Source: Saccharopolyspora thermophila
GTDB lineage: Bacteria; Actinomycetota; Actinomycetes; Mycobacteriales; Pseudonocardiaceae
Assembly: GCF_014646075.1 (NCBI RefSeq)
Contig: NZ_BMMT01000024.1
Coordinates: 1-53,908, forward strand
DNA length: 53,908 bases
Direction: 5' to 3'
The translations under genes were made by a program, and so were the position numbers. Of the stretch, positions 18,685-26,851 are shown one piece after another. Each line of letters starts with the position of its first letter. The stretch's first letter is position 1. Under the pieces are notes generated by a model. It searched no databases, had not been told where the DNA came from, and saw only the letters and a program-made list of their open reading frames with translations.

Positions 18685-19572
18685 ATGCTCGCTGTGCCAG
18701 AGCCGTTCGTCGCCTACCTGAGGGTGTACGAACCCTTGTCGTCGTTCGACCCTCCGGTGCGCGAGCAGCTGGCGGCAGCCGTGGAGCGTGGGCCGGTCGA
18801 CCCGTTCGACGCGGGGTTGCGGGAGCAGCACCTGTGGCTGCGGTCGCAGCTCGCCGCGCCGCCGCGGCTGCTGCCCGGCGAGACCGCCGACGGCGCCGCA
18901 CCGGACATCGGGGACGTGCTCGTGCTGGACCCGGCGGAGGTGCCCACCGCGGAGGCCGCCACCGTCGGTCCCGCGCCGCTGGTGTGCCCGCTGGACCTGC
19001 GCGGGCGGTCGGCCGCGGCGCTGGTCGGGTTCCTGGGCAACGCGGAGATCCCGCTGCGGTCCGCGGTGCTGCCGGTGCCGGTGGAGACGGCCAGGGTGCG
19101 GGCCAGCGCGGTGATCAGCCAGCTGGCGGGTGGCGCGGTGCACGTGCTGTCGTCCACCTGGACGGTGCCGCTGCCGTGGTTCGTGCTGGTCGACCCGGTG
19201 GAGCGCTGCGTGGTCAGCGAGCCGGGCCGCCGCCGGGTGTGCTGGCGGGTGGCGATGGCCGACGCGCGGCGCCGGGTGGCGCGGGCGCACGCGATCGGGC
19301 GGCAGTCCATCGGCGAGGAGGGGCCGACCCGCATCCTGCGCGAGACCGGCCGCTGGCTGGAGCGCTTCCACCCGCATTCGGCGGTGGAGCTGGACTACGG
19401 CGGCCTGGTGCAGCTGATGTCCGACAGCGACCTGGACGCGGACACCTCGGCGGAGGACGTGCACGCGATCGTCGACGCGATGGAGCAGGACGACGCGGAG
19501 GAGGTCGGCCTCCGCTACGAGGCCCTGCGCGACTTCTGGTCGGAGTTCGCCGCCCGCGAACGCCACAACTGA
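18685..19572 (+). CDS. Conserved actinobacterial hypothetical protein
   Basis: 295 aa from ATG 18685 (GGCGGG 8 bases upstream); GTG 18694 is an equal alternative. The head VPEPFVAYLRVYEPLSSFD is a conserved actinobacterial sequence I recognise only as a hypothetical family. The middle alternates hydrophobic strands and helices (LPWFVLVDPVERCV, GRRRVCWRVAMADARRRVARAH). The tail is acidic (DAMEQDDAEEVG). No signal peptide or membrane segment. It is divergent from DUF3073 and convergent with the methyltransferase, 15 bases apart. Confidence 0.8.
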   Translation: MLAVPEPFVAYLRVYEPLSSFDPPVREQLAAAVERGPVDPFDAGLREQHLWLRSQLAAPPRLLPGETADGAAPDIGDVLVLDPAEVPTAEAATVGPAPLVCPLDLRGRSAAALVGFLGNAEIPLRSAVLPVPVETARVRASAVISQLAGGAVHVLSSTWTVPLPWFVLVDPVERCVVSEPGRRRVCWRVAMADARRRVARAHAIGRQSIGEEGPTRILRETGRWLERFHPHSAVELDYGGLVQLMSDSDLDADTSAEDVHAIVDAMEQDDAEEVGLRYEALRDFWSEFAARERHN

Positions 19573-19587
19573 TCCGACGCGTCGGGG

Positions 19588-20397
19588 TCAGGGGCGGCAG
19601 CGGATCTCGCCGTTGAGGACCGCGAACCAGCCGTCGGGCGAGTCGATCCACGCGTGCCACGCCGCCGCGAGCTCCTCCAGCTCGTCCCGGGTCGTCAGGC
19701 CGTGCCCCAGAGCCTGCTCGGCGAACGACGAGTGGCGGATCCGGTCCGCCCACAGACCGCCCCACCAGGCCCGGTCCTCGGGCGTCTCGAAGCACCACAC
19801 CGACGCGCTGCAGGTGACGTCGCTGAACCCGGCCGCGCGCGCCCAGGTCTTCAGGGAGCGGCCGGCGTCGGGGAACGCCCGGTTGTGGTGCGCCACGTCC
19901 CGGTACAGCGCCAGCCAGCGCTGAAGGCCCGGGTTGTCCGGGGACCAGCGCATCCCGCCGTAGTCGGCGTCGCGGGCCGCGACGACACCACCCGGCCGGC
20001 ACACGCGCCGCATCTCGCGCAGGGCGGCCACCGGGTCCGTCAGGTGTTGCAACACCTGGTGCGCGTGCACGACGTCGAAGGAGTGGTCGGCGTAGGGCAG
20101 CTCGTAGACGTCGGCGCGGGCGAAGGTGACGTTGTCGGTGCCGCGCTCGGCGGCCTCGGCGCGGGCGATCTCCAGCGGGGCCTCGACGTTGTCCACACCC
20201 AGCACCCGCCCGGGGGCGACCAGGGTGGCGAAGTCGAGGGTGATGGTGCCCGGGCCGCAGCCGATGTCGAGCACGCTGGTGCCGGGTCGCAGGTGCGGGA
20301 TCAGGTATGCGGCGGAGTTCTCGGCGGTCCGCCACCGGTGCGACCGCAGCACGCTCTCGTGGTGTCCGTGGAGGTAGGTGTCCGTGTTCGCGCTCAT
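19588..20397 (-). CDS. Class I SAM-dependent methyltransferase (UbiE/Methyltransf_11 type)
   Basis: 269 aa from ATG 20397 (MSANTDTYLHGHH); longer readings upstream are unlikely. SAM-binding motif I is VLDIGCGPGTITLDFA, followed by GVDNVE (motif post-I acidic residue), FARADVYELPY and the VLQHLTDPVAALREMRRV region. The HGHHESVLRSHRWRTAENSAAYL head is seen in small-molecule methyltransferases. Substrate is unknown. A perfect 14-base palindrome lies about 50 bases upstream and may be an operator. Confidence 0.88.
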   Translation of the reverse strand: MSANTDTYLHGHHESVLRSHRWRTAENSAAYLIPHLRPGTSVLDIGCGPGTITLDFATLVAPGRVLGVDNVEAPLEIARAEAAERGTDNVTFARADVYELPYADHSFDVVHAHQVLQHLTDPVAALREMRRVCRPGGVVAARDADYGGMRWSPDNPGLQRWLALYRDVAHHNRAFPDAGRSLKTWARAAGFSDVTCSASVWCFETPEDRAWWGGLWADRIRHSSFAEQALGHGLTTRDELEELAAAWHAWIDSPDGWFAVLNGEIRCRP

Positions 20398-20447
20398 GGC
20401 ATCCGTCTCGGAGTCTGAGATGAATGTTCCAATAAATGAGCGTACTG

Positions 20448-20461
20448 CCGGACCGGTCCGG
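20448..20461. promoter_or_regulatory. Perfect 14-base palindrome upstream of the methyltransferase
   Basis: CCGGACCGGTCCGG, fully self-complementary, 51 bases before the methyltransferase ATG on the minus strand. It may be a repressor site or chance in GC-rich DNA. Confidence 0.35.
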
Positions 20462-20542
20462 TGCGGAAGGAATCGAGACGCGACCAGATCGCGTGCCGCG
20501 CCCCGCACAGTCCACTTCGGACCACGTCGACGAGCCCGTCGC

Positions 20543-21103
20543 CTACCTGCGGTCCCGCTCCTCGGCGAGCAGCTCGTCCACCGAGGCGGCGCCCTCGCGG
20601 TAGCGGCGCGCGATCTCCGCGTTCAGCCGGTCGACCACCTGCTGGACCTCCCGGCGGCGCTGGGACACCGAGTCCTCCTCCGCCGTGTAGGCGCGCAACG
20701 CCTGGTCCAGTTTGGCGTCCGACAGCGACATCACGTCCGACAGGTCCACGTCGGAGACCAGCGCCTCCACGTGCCTGCGGTGCGCCTCGGCGCGGGACGG
20801 TTCGGTCGTCTGGTGGCGGCCCGAACCGGCTGCCGGGCCCACGGCGTTGTCGGCCAGGATGCTCACCAGCTGCTCAACCACGGAGGCTGAGCCGCCCTCC
20901 CGCCGCCGCCGCTGCTCGGCGCGGACGATGTCGATCCGCGCGTGCAGCACCCGCCGCAGGTAGGACAGGTCCGTCTCCTCCTGCGCCGCCTCGTCCCGCA
21001 ACGCGCGGACCTCGCCGAGCGTGCGTTGTTCGATGCCAGTGGTGTAATCCGGGGACAGGACCCGGTCGATGCGGCGCCGTCCACCCGGGCGGACTTCGAT
21101 CAC
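20543..21103 (-). CDS. RsiG-like anti-sigma factor homologue with two c-di-GMP-binding helix motifs
   Basis: 186 aa from GTG 21103 (VIEVRPGGRRRIDRVL), GGAGG 8 bases upstream. The product is a helical hairpin. Each helix carries the spacing E(x3)S(x2)R(x3)Q(x3)D, known to bind cyclic di-GMP in Streptomyces RsiG, the anti-sigma factor of WhiG. Second copy: Glu143, Ser147, Arg150, Gln154, Asp158, exact. First copy: Glu43, Ser47, Arg50, His54, Asp58, with His in place of Gln. The conserved head RRIDRVLSPDY...LGEVRALRDEA also matches RsiG. No whiG is in the window. GGDEF proteins at 6677 and 45362 could set its ligand level. Homology to RsiG is firm; the partner is inferred. Confidence 0.88.
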   Translation of the reverse strand: MIEVRPGGRRRIDRVLSPDYTTGIEQRTLGEVRALRDEAAQEETDLSYLRRVLHARIDIVRAEQRRRREGGSASVVEQLVSILADNAVGPAAGSGRHQTTEPSRAEAHRRHVEALVSDVDLSDVMSLSDAKLDQALRAYTAEEDSVSQRRREVQQVVDRLNAEIARRYREGAASVDELLAEERDRR

Positions 21104-21147
21104 GTGGCCATCCTCCGGCAATTCGGTACAGCTCGCCAACAGTTCCC

Positions 21148-21169
21148 GCGGTGCCCCTCGCGGCACCGC
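21148..21169 (-). terminator. Hairpin between ygfZ and the RsiG-like gene
   Basis: GCGGTGCC at 21148-21155 pairs with GGCACCGC at 21162-21169 (8 bp, 6-nt loop). On the minus strand it lies about 115 bases past the ygfZ stop and 45 bases before the RsiG-like start. It may end ygfZ transcription or act as a leader structure. Confidence 0.45.
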
Positions 21170-21283
21170 CGACAGCTCGCCGGTTGCGCGGACCGTGCGG
21201 CTGCATGCTTCAAGGCATACCCGGCCCGTCAACCACCCGCTGCCCGCTGCGCGATCATGCCACGAGAACCGCGGGACCCGGGG

Positions 21284-22426
21284 TCAACGCCCGCGCAGGC
21301 CCTGCACGGCGATCCGTCCGGGTGGCTCGCCGGTGTCCGGCGGCACCGAGTCGGGGTCCACCGCGGCCGCCACCGCGCGGTCCTGCTCCGGGTCCCCGGC
21401 GACGAACTCGCCGTCCACCGGTGCCGAGCGCTTGAGCAGCGCCAGCGCGATCGGGCCGAGCTCGTGGTGCTGCACCACGCTGCCCACCCGGCCGACCCTG
21501 CGCTCGCCCAGCCACACCGGATCGCCGGTCTCCGGCAGGATCTCCACCGAGCCGTCCAGGTGCAGCAACACCATGTGCCGCGGCGGCTTGCCGACGTTGT
21601 GCACCTTGGCCACGGTCTCCTGGCCGCGGTAGCAGCCCTTGGCCACGTGCGCCGCGACGTGCACCCAGCCGAGCTCGTGCGGAATCGCGCGGTCGTCGGT
21701 GTCCAGCCCGACGCGCGGGCGCAGCGCCTCCACGCGCAGCGCCTCGAAGGCCAGCGTCCCGGACGGACGGATACCCGCGTCGGTCAGCTTCGTCCACCAG
21801 TCGACCAGCGACGCCCGCGGCACCACGAGGTCGAAGGTGGGCAGCGCGCGGAACGGCACGCTGCGCGCGAACCCGCCGTCGGGCAGCCCCCGCACCTCGT
21901 ACGGCTTCGCCGGGACCTCGGTGAACTGGGCGAGCACCGTGGCGGCGTCCGGTCCGACCGCGGTCAGCACCGCAAACTCCGCAGTGGCGTCCCGAGGCTC
22001 CACTTTGGACCAGAACCGCATCGCCTCCAGGTACTCCAGCAGCGACTGCCTGCCGTCGACGCCGATCGACGGCAGCGCGCTGGTGGCCTGCGCGCCGGCG
22101 TCGGTGTCCAGGTAGACCACGCCGTCGTGGTGGGCGAGAAGCATGTGGCAGTCCACGTGCCCGTGGCTGTCCAGCACCAGTGCCTCGGTGCCGTGCCTGT
22201 CCGCGAGGTCGGTGAGGTGCTGGGAGAGCACCAGGTGCAACCAGCTCAACCGCTCCTCACCCGGCACCGCGATGACCTCACGGTGCGAGCGGTCCACCAG
22301 CACTGCGGCGCGGGTCGCCGACCGCTGCTCGGCGAACGGGTCGCCGAAGTGCCAGGGCACGCCGACGTCCACCGAGCCCTCCGGAGCGGGCACCGCTCCC
22401 GGCAGGTTCAACAGGGGTGAACTCAT
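21284..22426 (-). CDS. ygfZ: YgfZ/GcvT-like folate-binding protein
   Basis: 380 aa from ATG 22426 with GAGGAGC upstream. The family signature KGCYRGQET is present near residue 270, after an aminomethyltransferase-like N-terminal region (HREVIAVPGEERLSWLH, FDLVVPR). YgfZ proteins bind tetrahydrofolate and help build or repair certain iron-sulfur enzymes. Purines and folate genes nearby (pabC at 23034) fit a one-carbon theme. It follows the Fur-family gene by 61 bases on the same strand, so a shared transcript is likely. Confidence 0.92.
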   Translation of the reverse strand: MSSPLLNLPGAVPAPEGSVDVGVPWHFGDPFAEQRSATRAAVLVDRSHREVIAVPGEERLSWLHLVLSQHLTDLADRHGTEALVLDSHGHVDCHMLLAHHDGVVYLDTDAGAQATSALPSIGVDGRQSLLEYLEAMRFWSKVEPRDATAEFAVLTAVGPDAATVLAQFTEVPAKPYEVRGLPDGGFARSVPFRALPTFDLVVPRASLVDWWTKLTDAGIRPSGTLAFEALRVEALRPRVGLDTDDRAIPHELGWVHVAAHVAKGCYRGQETVAKVHNVGKPPRHMVLLHLDGSVEILPETGDPVWLGERRVGRVGSVVQHHELGPIALALLKRSAPVDGEFVAGDPEQDRAVAAAVDPDSVPPDTGEPPGRIAVQGLRGR

Positions 22427-22487
22427 CAGCGCTCCTCGGTGTTGTGCGGCGCACCCGGTCGACGAGCCGACGGGGAGGCGCGGCTCA

Positions 22488-22907
22488 TCAGCCCTCCCGG
22501 CAGTTCCGGCAGGTGCCGGACAACGCCAGGTGGGTGGCGTCCAGGGCGAACCCGCGCTGCTCCAGCAGCAGGCGGGCCAGGTCGTCCAGCAGTTCGGTGG
22601 AGACCTCGTCGATCCCGCCGCAGCGGTGGCAGGCGAGGTGCACGTGCTCGTGCTCCTCCACCGAGTACGTCGGCGCGCCGTGGCCCAGGTGCGTGTGCCG
22701 CACCAGGCCCAGTTCCTCCAGCAGGTCCAGCGCGCGGTAGACGGTGGTGATGTTGACGGTCGAGGCGGTGCCCTGCACCTTCCGGCACACCTGCTCGGGC
22801 GTGGCGTGCCCCAGTTCGCGGACGGCATCGAGCACCAGCTGCCGCTGCGGCGTCATCCGCATGCCGCGTTGGTGCAAGGTGCTGCGCAGCGATACCTGGT
22901 CGCTCAA
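22488..22907 (-). CDS. Fur-family metalloregulator
   Basis: 139 aa. The start is TTG 22907, chosen because AGGAG lies 6 bases upstream and the protein then begins SDQVSLRSTLHQRG, the usual Fur head. A winged helix (MTPQRQLVLDAVREL, TVYRALDLLEELGLV) is followed by a metal-binding C-terminal domain with the EHEHVHLACHRCGG segment. Two CxxC pairs (CHRC and CRNC) form the structural zinc site. Which metal it senses (Zn, Ni, Fe) cannot be read from sequence. It is divergent from pabC, with 126 bases between them for shared control. Confidence 0.92.
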   Translation of the reverse strand: MSDQVSLRSTLHQRGMRMTPQRQLVLDAVRELGHATPEQVCRKVQGTASTVNITTVYRALDLLEELGLVRHTHLGHGAPTYSVEEHEHVHLACHRCGGIDEVSTELLDDLARLLLEQRGFALDATHLALSGTCRNCREG

Positions 22908-23033
22908 TACCCGCTCCTGTGCTCCGGCGCGCTCGACGGTCGTTCCTCCCGATCGTAACTCCGCTGCACATCCACCCGGTCGACGCGCGCGACCCACCAT
23001 CACCCGGCTCGGCGGAGGGCATACCCTTCCGGC

Positions 23034-23882
23034 ATGCGCGTACTGGCACTCCTGGACGGGACCGTCGTCGATCCGCAGACGCCGCTGTTCCGCGCCGACG
23101 ACCTCGGCGTGATGCGCGGCGACGGGATCTTCGAAACGATCCTGGTCGTCAACCGCGAGCCGCGGGAACTCGGACCCCACCTCGACCGGCTGGAGCGGTC
23201 CGCCCGTCTGATGCAGATGCGGTTGCCGGAGCGCACCGCGTGGCAGCGGGCCGTGCGGGCGGTGATCGACGCGTGGCCGTGGGACACCGCCGGGCAGATG
23301 GCGTTGAAGCTGGTCTGCACGCGCGGCATCGACGGCGGCGACGGCACCCCCAACGGCTTCGCGATGGGCATGACGATCGGCGCCGACACGATCCGCAAGC
23401 GCGCGGAGGGCGTCACGGCCGTGACGCTGGAGCGGGGCTACGCGACGGATTTGATGGAGCGCGCGCCGTGGCTGTTGCTGTCGGCGAAGACCCTGTCGTA
23501 CGCGGTCAACATGGCCGCGTTGCGGGAGGCCGAGGCCCGCGGCGCGGACGAGGTGATCTTCACCGCGACGGACGGCACGGTGCTGGAGGGCCCGACGTCG
23601 AACGTCGTCCTCGCCCGCGGCCGCACCCTGCTGACCACGCCGCCGAGCACCGGCATCCTCAAGGGCACCACGCAGGGCGCCCTGTTCCGGGCCGCCGAGC
23701 AGGCCGGCTGGGAGACCAGGGTCGAGACCTTCCCGCGCGAGGCGCTGTTCGACAGCGACGGCGTGTGGCTGGCCTCCAGCGTCCGCACCATCACCCAGGT
23801 GCGGGCCATCGACGGCACCGAGCTCAAGGCCGATGCCGATCTGCACGCCGAGCTGACCCGGCTGTACGAGTCCAACTACTGA
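23034..23882 (+). CDS. pabC: Aminodeoxychorismate lyase / class IV aminotransferase
   Basis: 282 aa, fold-type IV PLP enzyme. The PLP Lys is K152 in LLSAKTLSYAVNM. Other family segments are DDLGVMRGDGIFETI, ATDGTVLEGPTSNV and PPSTGILKGTTQ. The expected reaction is release of pyruvate from aminodeoxychorismate to give p-aminobenzoate for folate. Branched-chain or D-amino-acid transaminases share the fold and cannot be excluded. The nearby ygfZ gene fits a folate role. It is convergent with the FABP-fold gene. Confidence 0.88.
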   Translation: MRVLALLDGTVVDPQTPLFRADDLGVMRGDGIFETILVVNREPRELGPHLDRLERSARLMQMRLPERTAWQRAVRAVIDAWPWDTAGQMALKLVCTRGIDGGDGTPNGFAMGMTIGADTIRKRAEGVTAVTLERGYATDLMERAPWLLLSAKTLSYAVNMAALREAEARGADEVIFTATDGTVLEGPTSNVVLARGRTLLTTPPSTGILKGTTQGALFRAAEQAGWETRVETFPREALFDSDGVWLASSVRTITQVRAIDGTELKADADLHAELTRLYESNY

Positions 23883-23926
23883 CCGTCAGGTGCCCCGGGA
23901 GTGAGCGGAAGGGCCGGAAGGTCCTG

Positions 23927-24565
23927 TCAGCCGACGACGCGGTCGAGCTTGGCCGACAGGCGCGGCTGGAGCTCGTGCTCCGAGGTCGCGCGCTCCTCGA
24001 CGTAGGCCAGCGAGCCGTCGACGACGCCGTACAGGCGGCTGGCCGCCGTCACGTCCTCCCCGGTCGGCGACCGCAGCACCGCGTCGGTGCCGAACTCCCA
24101 GCTGGTCTGGTTGCGCGGTTTGCCGAAGAACAGCTCGGCCACCCCGGACGAGTGCAGCAGCATCAGCTCGATCGTGTCGTCCGGGTGCGGGCGCCAGAAG
24201 CCGGTCTCGCGGAACGCGAGCCCGACCACGTTGCCACCCTCGCCGTCCAACCGCCACGCCCGGGACTCGTAGGTGAGGAACGGGCGGCCGTCGTGCGCGA
24301 TCGTGACCTGCTGGATGAACCGGTAGGTCTCCGGCAGCGACGGGTGGTTCGCCTCGCCCTCGCCGCGCCACACGCCGACGAGCGGCAGCAGTGCCAGGCA
24401 GGCGTCGTTGAGCGACGGCCCCATGCGCAGGTTGGCGGTGTCGCCGGGGCCGGGCAGGTCGTCGAACTCGGGCACGTTGCGGTGCCGGGTGAGCTTGGCG
24501 CGCTCGGCTGCGGCGGCGACGGCGGCGTCACCGCTGCCGGGCTGCGGTGGGTTCGGCGTGGTCAT
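23927..24565 (-). CDS. FABP-fold protein, nitrobindin/DUF1794 family, probably lacking the heme ligand
   Basis: 212 aa, 10-stranded beta-barrel family. [10 protein letters not shown] motif near residue 63 is the usual GxWxGxGxG entry, and [10 protein letters not shown] follows. In heme-binding nitrobindins a His stands before LSA near the C-terminus. Here the equivalent text reads QPRLSAKL, with Arg at that place. This resembles the mycobacterial Rv0813c branch, described as a FABP-like protein without heme. The ligand is unknown. The 36-aa membrane microprotein gene ends 27 bases upstream on the same strand. Confidence 0.85.
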   Translation of the reverse strand: MTTPNPPQPGSGDAAVAAAAERAKLTRHRNVPEFDDLPGPGDTANLRMGPSLNDACLALLPLVGVWRGEGEANHPSLPETYRFIQQVTIAHDGRPFLTYESRAWRLDGEGGNVVGLAFRETGFWRPHPDDTIELMLLHSSGVAELFFGKPRNQTSWEFGTDAVLRSPTGEDVTAASRLYGVVDGSLAYVEERATSEHELQPRLSAKLDRVVG

Positions 24566-24592
24566 CGGGTCGAGGCTACCGGTAGGGGGAGA

Positions 24593-24703
24593 TCAGTCGC
24601 TGAACAGGCGGTACACCACGTAGCAGGCGAACCAGACGGTCGCCACCGCCGCGAGGCCGACGAGCGTGACGAGGCCGTAGTGCAGGAAGTCGATGAGTTC
24701 CAC
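24593..24703 (-). CDS. 36-aa single-span membrane microprotein
   Basis: GTG at 24703 to TGA at 24593. The product starts with a short acidic head (ELIDFLHYG), has one hydrophobic helix of about 20 residues (LVTLVGLAAVATVWFACYVV) and ends YRLFSD. Codons end overwhelmingly in G or C, as in neighbouring genes. It is too short for usual gene callers. The stop lies 27 bases before the FABP-fold start, so the two may be co-transcribed. No clear ribosome-binding site is seen, which allows leaderless translation. Function is unknown; small helper of a membrane complex is a guess. Confidence 0.65.
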   Translation of the reverse strand: MELIDFLHYGLVTLVGLAAVATVWFACYVVYRLFSD

Positions 24704-24795
24704 GCACAAAGGATAACCACCGCGGGCGCTGGTCGAGGTGTGGCGTCCGGCATGATCTGGGCGAACACCGACGTCGACCCACCGACGGGAAGCAC

Positions 24796-25539
24796 ATGGA
24801 CTTCGACACGCTGCGCGAGCGGGCGCTGGCCTTCCGTGACGAGTTGCTGGCGCGCAAGGACAAGATCGCGCCCACCGACTTCGGCTGGTACCCGTACGAC
24901 ACGATGGCCAACATCTTCCACCTGGACGCGCTGCTCAGCGGCCCGCAGCGGCAGATCTTCGACCGCATCGCGGGCACCCGGGTGGCCGACATCGGCGCGG
25001 CGGACGGCGACTTCGGGTTCTTCCTGGAGGCCGAGCTGGGCTGTCAGGTGGACGTGATCGACAACGCGCCGACGAACTTCAACGGGCTGCGCGGCGCGCG
25101 GCTGCTGGTCAAGGAGCTCGCTTCGGACGTCCAGGTACACGAGATCGACCTGGACTCGCAGTTCGCGCTGCCCGCCGAGCGCTACGGCGCGGTGTTCTTC
25201 CTGGGGCTGCTGTACCACCTGAAGAACCCGTTCTTCGTGCTGGAGTCGCTGGCCAGGCACGCCGAACTGTGCTTCCTGTCCACGCGGGTGGCGCAGGTCG
25301 CGCCGGACGGCACCCGGATCCAGCACCTGCCGGTGACGTACCTGCTGAACCCGGCCGAGGCCAACAACGACGCGACGAACTACTGGATCTTCAGCGAGAC
25401 CGGGCTGCGCCGACTGTTCGCCCGCACCGGCTGGGAGGTCGTCGAGTTCACCACGGTGGGCTGCACCGAGGACTCCGATCCGCGTTCCCAGGACCGCGAC
25501 GAGCGGGCCTTCGCCCTGCTCCGCTCCACCGCCCTGTAA
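24796..25539 (+). CDS. Class I SAM-dependent methyltransferase (CmoB-like fold)
   Basis: 247 aa from ATG 24796. SAM motif VADIGAADGDFGFFLE near residue 65, followed by DVIDNAPTNFNG. The segments FFLGLLYHLKNPFFVLE and NYWIFSETGLRRLF resemble the CmoB/DUF1698 branch, which acts on tRNA wobble uridine in other bacteria. Here it may act on a small molecule. No adjacent pathway genes. It ends at a perfect 16-bp terminator shared with the convergent sulfur cluster. Confidence 0.85.
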   Translation: MDFDTLRERALAFRDELLARKDKIAPTDFGWYPYDTMANIFHLDALLSGPQRQIFDRIAGTRVADIGAADGDFGFFLEAELGCQVDVIDNAPTNFNGLRGARLLVKELASDVQVHEIDLDSQFALPAERYGAVFFLGLLYHLKNPFFVLESLARHAELCFLSTRVAQVAPDGTRIQHLPVTYLLNPAEANNDATNYWIFSETGLRRLFARTGWEVVEFTTVGCTEDSDPRSQDRDERAFALLRSTAL

Positions 25540-25541
25540 CG

Positions 25542-25577
25542 AGCGGAGGGCACCTCCGCTGGGAGGTGCCCTCCGCT
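25542..25577. terminator. Bidirectional terminator between methyltransferase and DUF1416 genes
   Basis: AGCGGAGGGCACCTCC at 25542-25557 pairs perfectly with GGAGGTGCCCTCCGCT at 25562-25577. A 16-bp stem with a 4-nt loop, one of the strongest hairpins here, between convergent genes. Confidence 0.85.
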
Positions 25578-25590
25578 TGAGGTGCGCCGA

Positions 25591-25890
25591 TCAGGCGACG
25601 GCGATGTCCACGGCGTGCACGCCCGGGCCGGACGTCGTGACGCCCGCCTCGCCCGTGCCCTCGCGGTGCAGGGCCCGGACCGTCCACGTGCCCGGGGCCG
25701 CGTAGAACCGGAAGTCACCTTCCGGCGAGGACACGACCTCCGCGGTGAACTCGCCGGAGGAGTCCAGCAGGCGGACGAAAGCGCCGCCGACCGGCTGGTC
25801 CCCAGCCCGCACCTTGCCCGTCACCACGACCTGGTCGGTGTGCTCGGCGACCGCCACCGACGACTGCTGCGGTGCTCCGCATCCACTCAT
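25591..25890 (-). CDS. DUF1416 protein, SseC-like, last gene of the sulfur cluster
   Basis: 99 aa, starting MSGCGAPQQ. The body is a beta-sandwich (CarboxypepD-like) with VVVTGKVRAGDQPVGGAFVRLLD and FRFYAAPGTWTVRAL. This is the DUF1416/SseC family, which in mycobacteria sits beside the CysA-type thiosulfate sulfurtransferase. The N-terminal Cys4 is conserved in my recollection and may take part in sulfur handling. Activity is unknown. It is separated by 112 bases from the upstream sulfurtransferase on the same strand and ends at the 25542-25577 terminator. Confidence 0.88.
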   Translation of the reverse strand: MSGCGAPQQSSVAVAEHTDQVVVTGKVRAGDQPVGGAFVRLLDSSGEFTAEVVSSPEGDFRFYAAPGTWTVRALHREGTGEAGVTTSGPGVHAVDIAVA

Positions 25891-26002
25891 GCTTGTACTC
25901 CCACCTTCGTTTCCGGGTCTTCTCGCCTTCGCAGCGGCGCAGCCGCCTGGCCCACCTCACGCCACGGGCATCCGGTGCGCGAGGTGAGCCCGGAGGCGGT
26001 TG

Positions 26003-26851
26003 TCAGTTCTTGGCTTCTTCGGCCGGGTTCTCGATCGGCACGCCGACCAGCGAGCCGTACTCGGTCCACGACCCGTCGTAGTTCTTGACGTTGGTGTGGC
26101 CGAGCAGCTCACGCAGGACGAACCAGGTGTGCGAGGAGCGCTCGCCGATGCGGCAGTAGGCGATGGTCTCCTTGGAGGTGTCCAGCCCGGCCTCGGCGTA
26201 GATCTCCCGCAGCTCGTCGTCCGACTTGAAGGTGCCGTCCTCGTTGGCCGCCTTGCTCCACGGCACGTTGATCGCGGTCGGGATGTGCCCGGCGCGCTGC
26301 GCCGACTCCTGCGGCAGGTGCGCCGGGGCCAGCAGCTTGCCCGCGAACTCGTCGGGCGAGCGGACGTCGACCAGGTTCTTGTTGCCGATCGCGTCGACGA
26401 CCTCGTCGCGGAACGCACGGATCGAGGTGTCCGGCTCCTGCGCCTTGTAGGTGGTCGCGGGCCGGTTCGGCTCCTCCTTGGTCAGCTCGCGGCCGTCGAG
26501 CTCCCACTTCTTGCGGCCGCCGTCGAGCAGCTTGACGTCAGCGTGCCCGTACAGCTTGAAGTACCAGTAGGCGTACGCGGCGAACCAGTTGTTGTTGCCG
26601 CCGTACAGGATCACCGTGTCGTCGTTGCTGATGCCCTTGGCGGACAGCAGCTTCTCGAAGCCCTCCCGGTTGACGAAGTCACGGCGGACGTGGTCCTGCA
26701 GCTCGTTCTTCCAGTCCAGCTTGATGGCCCCGGGAATGTGGCCGCCGTCGTAGGCGGTGGTGTCCTCGTCCACCTCGGCGAACACCACGCCCGGGGTGTT
26801 CAGGTTCTGCTCGGCCCATTCGGTGGAGACCAGGACCTCTGCGCGGCTCAT
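26003..26851 (-). CDS. Thiosulfate sulfurtransferase (rhodanese), CysA/SseA type
   Basis: 282 aa from ATG 26851, GGAG upstream. Two rhodanese domains. The first is inactive-like, with FAEVDEDTTAYDGGHIPGAIKLDW. The second carries the catalytic Cys233 in AYCRIGERSSHT, the persulfide-forming loop. It transfers sulfane sulfur from thiosulfate to a thiol or cyanide. The ATG overlaps the DUF4395 stop by a few bases, so the two are translationally coupled. It is part of a minus-strand sulfur operon likely controlled by the leader peptide at 27448-27522. Confidence 0.93.
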   Translation of the reverse strand: MSRAEVLVSTEWAEQNLNTPGVVFAEVDEDTTAYDGGHIPGAIKLDWKNELQDHVRRDFVNREGFEKLLSAKGISNDDTVILYGGNNNWFAAYAYWYFKLYGHADVKLLDGGRKKWELDGRELTKEEPNRPATTYKAQEPDTSIRAFRDEVVDAIGNKNLVDVRSPDEFAGKLLAPAHLPQESAQRAGHIPTAINVPWSKAANEDGTFKSDDELREIYAEAGLDTSKETIAYCRIGERSSHTWFVLRELLGHTNVKNYDGSWTEYGSLVGVPIENPAEEAKN

